Shown one piece after another: positions 32,501 to 34,272 of a stretch of 34,272 nt of DNA. The position numbers were made by a program, and so were the translations under genes. The notes under the pieces were generated by a model that saw nothing but the letters and a program-made list of their open reading frames with translations, was not told where the DNA came from and searched no databases. How positions within the stretch are numbered: position 1 is the stretch's first letter; each line of letters begins with the position of its first letter. Source of the stretch: Nevskiaceae bacterium (lineage in GTDB: Bacteria > Pseudomonadota > Gammaproteobacteria > Steroidobacterales > Steroidobacteraceae). The stretch spans positions 1-34,272 of the forward strand of contig VEQP01000029.1 of NCBI GenBank assembly GCA_018883185.1, written 5' to 3'.

Positions 32501-32514
32501 ACTTAGTTCGGTCT

Positions 32515-33858
32515 ATGTCCGGCCCCGTCTCAGAACTCGAATCTTCAGCTCGCTGGCGCGTCTCACCCGTCGACTCGGTCGAGGGAGAATTGACCGTTCC
32601 TGGCGACAAGTCGATCTCGCATCGAGCGTTGCTCATGGGGGCGATTGCCGAGGGCCTCACCGAAATCGAAGGATTCCTCGATAGCGAAGATTGTCTGCGC
32701 ACTGTCGAGGCTCTGCGCGGCATGGGCGTGCGCATCCAGCAGGATGGCGGACAGTCGGTTCGCATCCGCGGCGGCGGGTTGTTTTCTTTGCAGGCGCCTA
32801 ACGTGCCGCTCGATCTTGGCAATTCCGGCACCGCGATGCGTCTACTGATCGGGTTGCTCTCGTGGCAAAAATTCGAAGCCACGCTCGTCGGCGATGCCTC
32901 GTTGATGAATCGTCCCATGGAGCGAGTGGCCTTGCCGCTGCGCATGATGGGCGCGCGCATCGAAACGCGCGAAGGAACGCCGCCCGTCATCGTTCGCGGC
33001 TGGGATCGCCTGCGCGGAATTCCCTACAAAAGCCCTATGGCGAGCGCACAGGTCAAATCGGCGCTGCTGCTCGCAGGGTTGCGGGCGAGCGGCGAGACAC
33101 GGATTACCGAGCCATCGACCTCGCGCGATCACACCGAGCGTATGTTAAAGGCGTTCGGTGTGCCGCTGCGACAAGAAGGCAGCACGATCGCCATTAAGCC
33201 TGTGCAGCGGCTGCGCGGTACGCGCATCGACGTGCCCGCAGATTTCTCCTCGGCGGCGTTTTTCATGGTGGGTGGCAGCATCGCCAAATCGGGCACGCTG
33301 CGGCTCCGCAACGTCGGCATGAATCCGACGCGCACCGGGTTGCTCGAAATCCTGAGCGCGATGGGTGCGGATATCGCCGTCGAAGGGCTGTCGACTCACG
33401 GCCCGGAACCTGTCGCTGACTTGGTCGTTCGGCCGGCCTCGCTGCGTGGCATCGAGGTGCCACTCGATCTCGTGCCGCGAGCGATAGACGAGTTTCCGGC
33501 ATTTTTCATCGCCGCAGCCTGCGCTGAAGGCCCGTCCATTCTGCGCGGCGCCGAGGAACTCCGCGTCAAGGAGACAGACCGCATTGCCGTGATGTCGCGC
33601 GGCCTGACGGCGCTCGGTGTTCGGCATCGCGTCCTGCCCGACGGCATGCTGATCGAGGGGCGGAAGTCATCCGGACCCGTGTTCTCGGGCGGGACCGTCG
33701 ACAGTGGCGGGGATCACCGGATCGCGATGGCTTTTGCGATGGCATCGTTGCGCGCGTCCGCACCGATCGAGGTTCTCGATACGGCTAACGTCGCCACCTC
33801 ATTCCCGGGCTTCGCCGCACTCGCGCGCGACTGCGGCCTCGAGTTGGAGGAGTTTTGA
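32515..33858 (+). CDS. aroA: 3-phosphoshikimate 1-carboxyvinyltransferase (EPSP synthase)
   Basis: AroA joins shikimate 3-phosphate and phosphoenolpyruvate, the sixth step of the shikimate pathway and the target of glyphosate. The 447 residues carry the N-terminal PGDKSISHRALL (K32 binds substrate), LGNSGTAMRLL and a mid-protein RVALPLRMMGARIE. The domain-closing EELRVKETDRIA and GGDHRIAMAFA follow. The start ATG 32515 lies 14 bp after pheA; no clear ribosome site precedes it, so coupling to pheA translation is likely. The stop overlaps the TTG start of cmk. Confidence 0.97.
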   Translation: MSGPVSELESSARWRVSPVDSVEGELTVPGDKSISHRALLMGAIAEGLTEIEGFLDSEDCLRTVEALRGMGVRIQQDGGQSVRIRGGGLFSLQAPNVPLDLGNSGTAMRLLIGLLSWQKFEATLVGDASLMNRPMERVALPLRMMGARIETREGTPPVIVRGWDRLRGIPYKSPMASAQVKSALLLAGLRASGETRITEPSTSRDHTERMLKAFGVPLRQEGSTIAIKPVQRLRGTRIDVPADFSSAAFFMVGGSIAKSGTLRLRNVGMNPTRTGLLEILSAMGADIAVEGLSTHGPEPVADLVVRPASLRGIEVPLDLVPRAIDEFPAFFIAAACAEGPSILRGAEELRVKETDRIAVMSRGLTALGVRHRVLPDGMLIEGRKSSGPVFSGGTVDSGGDHRIAMAFAMASLRASAPIEVLDTANVATSFPGFAALARDCGLELEEF

Positions 33859-34272
33859 CCGACCCTCGCCCTGCCGCGGTCGCGGTGGTGGCGGTCGATG
33901 GTCCTTCCGGCTCAGGCAAGGGCACGGTGTGCCGGCGCCTCGCTCAAACTCTCGGTTGGCATCTGCTCGACAGCGGCGCGCTTTATCGTCTCGTGGCGGT
34001 AGCCGGTCAACAGGCAGGGCTCTCGGCCGAGGACATCGCAGGGCATGCCGCACTCGCCGGTTCCATGAACGTGTCTTTCACGGTGGCCCAAGACGGTGGC
34101 GAACGCATCTTGCTCGGCGGCGAAGAGGTCACGGCAGCGGTTCGCGACGAGCGGACGGGGCAGGGTGCTTCGCGAGTCGCCGCTTGGCCCGCGGTACGTG
34201 AGGCCCTGTTCGATCGGCAGCGACGATTTGCCGCCCCCCCGGGTTTGATCGCCGACGGGCGGGACATGGGTA
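33855..34272 (+). CDS. cmk: Cytidylate kinase, 5' part
   Basis: Cmk phosphorylates CMP and dCMP. Only the first 139 residues are in the window; the frame is open at the end. The start is TTG 33855, overlapping the aroA TGA (TTGA). The P-loop GPSGSGKGT is at 16-24, LLDSGALYR follows, and DGRDMG appears at the very end, all typical of Cmk. A run of seven C at 34234-34240 does not break the frame. In related genomes cmk follows aroA and precedes rpsA, which fits. Confidence 0.95.
   Translation, partial: MTDPRPAAVAVVAVDGPSGSGKGTVCRRLAQTLGWHLLDSGALYRLVAVAGQQAGLSAEDIAGHAALAGSMNVSFTVAQDGGERILLGGEEVTAAVRDERTGQGASRVAAWPAVREALFDRQRRFAAPPGLIADGRDMG

Noticed and set aside
34234-34240. Seven-C run in cmk as a frameshift or phase-variation site
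   Set aside because: The frame runs through correctly into DGRDMG. One short homopolymer in a GC-rich gene is not evidence of a switch.

Overview
The window is a gene-dense, GC-rich stretch of bacterial chromosome made almost entirely of housekeeping genes. The gene set and order (rimP-nusA-infB-rbfA-truB-rpsO-pnp, dksA-gluQRS, smc-zipA-ligA, scpA-scpB-rluB, gyrA-serC-pheA-aroA-cmk) point to a gammaproteobacterium. It is probably an early-branching one near Xanthomonadales, Nevskiales or Steroidobacterales. That placement is inferred from the zipA gene, the zinc-less Lys/Ala-rich DksA and the long TrpS. No tRNA, rRNA, insertion sequence, prophage, CRISPR array or foreign-looking island is visible. 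No gene-free stretch exceeds 300 bases; the longest is 1039-1273.

Layout. 1-1038: 3' part of an S9-family (prolyl oligopeptidase-like) peptidase. 1039-1273: a promoter followed by a structured leader with two intrinsic terminators. 1274-9603, plus strand: the translation and RNA-decay cluster rimP, nusA, infB, rbfA, truB, rpsO, pnp. 9650-11882, minus strand: queF, dksA, gluQRS, which combines queuosine synthesis, queuosine glutamylation and a stringent-response factor. 11974-18506, plus: smc, zipA, ligA (chromosome folding, division, DNA joining). 18546-19673, minus: bolA and a parvulin lipoprotein. 19695-23973, plus: yciO, trpS, scpA, scpB, rluB. 23945-26240, minus: ubiG, a phytoene/squalene-synthase-like gene and a YciK-type SDR, joined by ATGA overlaps. 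26320-34272, plus: gyrA, then serC, serA, pheA, aroA and the start of cmk, which links serine and aromatic amino acid synthesis to nucleotide metabolism.

Functional links. The SMC-ScpA-ScpB condensin is fully encoded here in two blocks about 6 kb apart. QueF makes a queuosine precursor and GluQRS glutamylates queuosine on tRNA-Asp. RimP, NusA, IF2, RbfA, TruB, S15 and PNPase form the conserved ribosome-maturation and RNA-turnover set. SerC, SerA, PheA and AroA feed serine, phenylalanine and chorismate.

I found no clear new multi-gene system. The parts most worth a second look are: (a) the terminator-studded leader before rimP-nusA; (b) a synthase-fold protein that seems to lack its catalytic aspartates, coupled to ubiG; (c) an RsuA/RluB-family protein with an eroded catalytic motif; (d) DksA without its zinc cysteines and with a histone-H1-like tail; (e) a symmetric -10 element between bolA and yciO only 21 bp apart.
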